Part shown: in pieces, positions 60,341 to 64,000 of the stretch | Layout of the letters: every line of letters begins with the position of its first letter | How positions within the stretch are numbered: position 1 is the first letter of the stretch | Source of the DNA: Platycnemis pennipes | Lineage: Eukaryota > Arthropoda > Insecta > Odonata > Platycnemididae | DNA: 64,000 bases | Direction: 5' to 3' | NCBI GenBank assembly: GCA_933228895.1 | Contig: OW121848.1 | Span: 99,219,470 to 99,283,469, forward strand | Made by a program: the position numbers and the translations under genes | The notes under the pieces: model-generated | Database searches by the model: none | Seen by the model: the letters and a program-made list of their open reading frames with translations, nothing else | What the model was told of the DNA's origin: nothing

Positions 60341-61440
60341 TAGGGCCCAGCATAAGGGTGCTTTATTACCCTGGTTCAGAAGGTTCACGGAGACTCATGG
60401 GTGAAAGGGTAAGGGACGAAAGGGATAAGAGAGGTGGATGACGCCAACGGAAGGCACCCCAATAAGAGAAAGACGGAATAGTTTCGGATGTCAGGAGGAG
60501 AGATAGGGCGTGAGGGGGAGGGCGGAGGAGTCGGCCGAAAAGGAGGAGATAGTCCGCTACAGGAGCTGAATGGCGAAGCTGGGGAGTGGAATATTGCGAG
60601 GACAAGGAAATGCGACGACACCCATTCCATGCGAAACATCCCAACACTGCCCCCCTCCCTGCCAATCCATTGCCACCCCCACAGACTCCCTCTCGGCACG
60701 CACACAAGCGCGGCCCCGGCGTGGACCAACCAACCACCTCCTCCCCTTTCCACACCATCCCACGCCGCCCGGCAGGCAAAATTCTCCTCCACCCACCCTC
60801 CCTCAACATGTCTCCCTCAAAACACACAGTTGGCCATTTTTAGCATCCCCCCTCCATCCTCACGCCTTCCTCGACACCCCTACACTGGCGAACTCCTCCC
60901 CCTCCTTTTTCCCCACACCTTCATTCCCACCCCTCACCCCTTTCTTACGGCCTCCTCCCTATTGCCCCGCAACACCTCCCTCCACATCCCTCTGTCATGG
61001 CACACACCCTGCACGAACGAACAGGAGCATCAATATGAAGGGCATCCGGGTGGAAGTAACGCCCGGTGTAAGGGGATGAAAGGGGAGCTTTATGGGGTGG
61101 GAGAGGGCGAAGAGGGGGAGGGGAATCATCATGTGGGCACTGGAGGGGAGCAGACGGGGGCAGGATCTAAGTGAAGGAGAGGGTAACGGAACGGACCTCG
61201 TCGTCTCAGGGTCCCCAAACTCCCACCAGACCTTCCAATCTTTCTCCCATCCCCCACGCCCATCCGCTCACGCCCTCAACCCCACCCCCGATGGCCTCCC
61301 TCGTCCACCCCCGCTCCGCCACACATACACACACACGCCAGTACATGCGATTCCGGCATGCCCATGGGGGACGTAACAGGATTCGAGGGAAATAACCACC
61401 CTCTCCCCCTTCCCCCGAATCCGACCCAAATGACGGCGGC
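60341..61440. other. Repeatedly switching purine/pyrimidine island
   Basis: G/A-rich about 60390-60600, C/T-rich about 60620-61010, G/A-rich about 61030-61200, C/T-rich about 61210-61430, with a short CA run near 61321-61336. The 228-codon plus frame (60488-61174) is the longest on an island. It shares bases with plus frames 60570-61079 and 60586-60843 and with minus frames, so it is best explained by stop-poor composition. Confidence 0.6.
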
Positions 61441-62190
61441 ACGCGCTCGGGGTCTCCGAGGACGAGATAACGCATCGTTTCGGAGACCGAAGAACGAGAG
61501 CTCCAGACCTAAAACGCGGCGCTCGTCAAAATTCCCAACGTCGTCGAGAGTGTAACGAATGATTCCCTCCTGCACCGTCACGTTGCTAAACGTTTGTGGG
61601 TTTCTTTGACGATGGTCACCGGCTGGGGGAGAATATGGGCCTCTCTCTTCCCCGAAGTCCGTGATCGACAAGTCTCTCAAATAGCCAAACCGGAGGATTA
61701 AAACAAAAGATGCACCTTATATCATTCCTTCATCAGAGTCAAAGAGAATGAGGCTTAACAGAGCCTTTCTTTGAAGAAAAAAATACGAATAGCAGCACAG
61801 CTGGTAGAGAAAGATATCGTCATGACAGACGATGAATAAAACTAGAGAAATCACGACCACTTGTATAGTAGAATGATAAAAATATTCTATTTGTTAACTT
61901 CGCAAATGAAGTTCCCGGAATATTTTAGGTACGTCGTCAATATGAAAAGTAAGCAATTAACGGTAGTTTAATCAAACAATTGCTAAGCAACTTTCAAGAT
62001 ACAACTACCAATGCTAATGACGTCCAAATATTTCAAATACGTTTACTGACGTTAAAATATGAATAAACCGCAACTATTTTTGAGTACTTTCTATGATTAT
62101 TTCTTCATAAGAAATGAAATGATAAAAAAATTATTTATTGAAAGGAATACAAGGCAAGTATTGAAATTTGAATTTGAACTGTGTTCTATT
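61441..62190. other. Non-coding stretch
   Basis: GC-rich at its start, then AT-rich. Nothing was recognised. Confidence 0.5.
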
Positions 62191-63560
62191 AGTGAAATGC
62201 ATGTACTTTAGATAAAAAGCAGCATCATCTTCCTCCCGATTCCCTTAAAGATTACAGCTCTGCTAAATCATAAACCATGCCTTGGTCATCCTATTCCATA
62301 ATTCTTCAAATCCTGACTAGGGATATTTTTTCCCCAAGCAACCGAAGCATTTTTTCTCGTATTTTATCAACCCCTGTCTTACAATCCTTGTCCTCGTATA
62401 ATTAATTCCACCAGAGATTCCCAACTGAGCCCGACGGATTTCTCTTTTTTTTTAAATGTACATCTCTTCCCCTTCCCTAATCTTTTAAAACGCAAATGAC
62501 TTTTCCTTCCTTATCTTTTATCCGCGCGAAAAAATCTCTTCCCATCAACCCCTTTCCCGTTTCGCCTACCCCTTCCCTTCACCAATCCAGCCTCCATCCC
62601 ACCCCCTTCCATCTCCTTAACACCCTGGTCCGTTCTCCCACCCCACCCCCTCTTCCCGTCCTCTCAATGACTGAGAGTTCATCCACCCACCCGCAGGGAT
62701 GCTCCCGAAAACCCCTCCGTAACTTCTCTTCCATTAATTTCCTCTAAATAATCCCTCTCTGTCTTTCGGATCGTACATGAGCCCCTCTCTCCCACCTCCC
62801 CACCCCCGTTCATTTTCCATTTCTTTCCCATAAAAAGGGGGCGATCCCTGAAACGGACCCGAGCACCGCGATAAAGTTTCTCCGACTGCGCCCTCCCCCA
62901 CCCCGTCCTTCTGGCCATAAGCGAACTCCCCCCTCCTCCTCGCTGCTCCAGGTCTCCGAACCCTCAAAATAAAAAAAAAGTACACGCACATATAAATATA
63001 GTCTCGATTCCCATCTTATCAATCTCCGCAACCCAACCTCCGGCAAAAAAAGCCGAAAACCTTATAGAACTTCTTTCCGCCCGAAACCCTTTCCCACCAC
63101 CCGAACCTCCCCCACCCGTACCGATTCCCATGATTTCCGAGCCCCAACTCAGAGTGTGCCGTCCCTTCCCGCCATCCGATTCCAACACATAATACTGCAG
63201 TACGCTCCACGCAGCAGCCCTCTCCTCCCCCGGCACCTAATCGCAATTGCAGACCCACCCCAGGCCCGCACTAAAACCTCATCCTTCAACCTCTCATACC
63301 ATCGCATCCGCCATCTCGCGGCCTCTCCTCCCACCCTCCTCGCCTTCCCATCGTCTTCATCCCACGCCCTGCCTCACCTCACTCCCACCCCGCCCCCTTT
63401 CCCTCTCCCTCTCTCCCAAAGCCCGACGAACAAAACCTATCCATCTACGACGCCCATTTCCACCCTCGCAGCGGAAGAGAGGCCGAGATGTGTGCCCTTC
63501 TAAAACCCCCTTCCCGCCCTTTCCCTTTCCCCACCTTAATCCTCAAACACCGCCAAAACC
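62191..63560. other. Long C/T-rich island
   Basis: The plus strand is pyrimidine-rich, strongest from about 62460 to 63560, with CCCACCCC-type blocks. Plus frames 63156-63503 and 63247-63615, and several minus frames, overlap in all phases. No gene is called. Confidence 0.6.
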
Positions 63561-64000
63561 CTGCACATCCCTCGCTCGCAGAAATACGCACAAACACACT
63601 CGGATTTCAAGCTAGTCAGATGGGGACTTCCTCTTGTCATGGGTGGATTCGAGACGTGGAAGGTGGAAGTGTAATTACCCCAGTCAAATTTTCTTGAATG
63701 CTGGTGAAAGAAATTACCTTCTGCCTTTATTCCCGCAGAGATGTTTAATTTTGCACTGAAGCTTTTAAAAATGAAGAGCCCAAAAATTAGAAAACTTTAT
63801 CTCTTTCCTTTTGAAATAGACAATTAATATCGCTCCGGATGTACGTAACTCGTAACTATTCCAATAAGGCCTTCAACGCTGTACCATACTTGCTTCAAAT
63901 CAGTTTTTTTCATCAGGGCTACACGTGATGATGAACATGTTATAATGAATGATGAGTTGTGAAACATTGTTTATAGCACTAAGCATTTTCATACCTTTCC
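63561..64000. other. Non-coding stretch to window end
   Basis: AT-rich from about 63700. Nothing was recognised. Confidence 0.5.

Noticed and set aside
60488..61174. 228-codon plus-strand open frame
   Set aside because: It crosses an island with few stops in any frame, overlaps two other plus frames and several minus frames, and encodes G/E-rich then P/S/T-rich low-complexity sequence without a domain.

Overview
The window looks like gene-poor nuclear DNA from an arthropod, probably an insect. This is inferred from the repeats alone: a tRNA-derived SINE with an AACC tail, several decayed copies of one non-LTR retrotransposon family, and a hAT-type miniature element. I found no complete host protein-coding gene, rRNA, functional tRNA or CRISPR array. 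The species cannot be named from what is visible.

Layout. The background is AT-rich DNA with stops in all frames. About every 3 kb it is broken by islands of 0.1-1.3 kb that are GC-rich, CpG-containing and strongly strand-asymmetric, with one strand nearly all purine. The main islands lie near 1.1, 2.0-3.2, 4.6-5.0, 6.1-6.6, 12.4-12.8, 14.3-14.9, 16.1-16.7, 18.9-19.7, 20.2-20.5, 29.9-30.6, 35.2-36.2, 39.3-39.9, 40.5-41.1, 43.5-44.3, 47.9-48.6, 53.6-54.6, 55.7-56.2, 57.6-58.6, 60.3-61.4 and 62.2-63.6 kb. The long open frames inside them come from composition: they overlap on both strands, are rich in P/S/L or R/G, and show no recognisable domain.

Mobile elements carry the interpretable content. 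(1) A non-LTR retrotransposon family is present in at least four decayed C-terminal pieces (10.4-11.0 plus, 13.1-13.6 minus, 27.5-27.7 minus, 49.1-50.4 plus and interrupted). (2) A reverse transcriptase-RNase H fragment with a YLDD catalytic box (49.3-50.3, minus) sits inside the fourth of these copies, so it arrived later; all four RNase H acidic residues are in place. This is the most interesting object in the window. (3) A complete tRNA-derived SINE (22.75-23.10) has 9-bp target-site duplications, with a second tRNA-like promoter head beside it in opposite orientation. (4) A 271-bp hAT-like MITE (34.3-34.6) has perfect 15-bp terminal inverted repeats. (5) Two diverged copies of a palindromic dispersed repeat lie at 16.8-17.0 and 27.1-27.2.

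The rest is small structure: a 39-bp near-identical direct repeat spaced 657 bp apart, a 29-nt near-perfect palindrome, three short tandem arrays, and a CpG-dense segment near 14.5-14.9 kb that could be a promoter or first exon for a gene lying outside the window. Nothing suggests the window's elements act together; they are independent insertions into what is probably intergenic or long-intron sequence.
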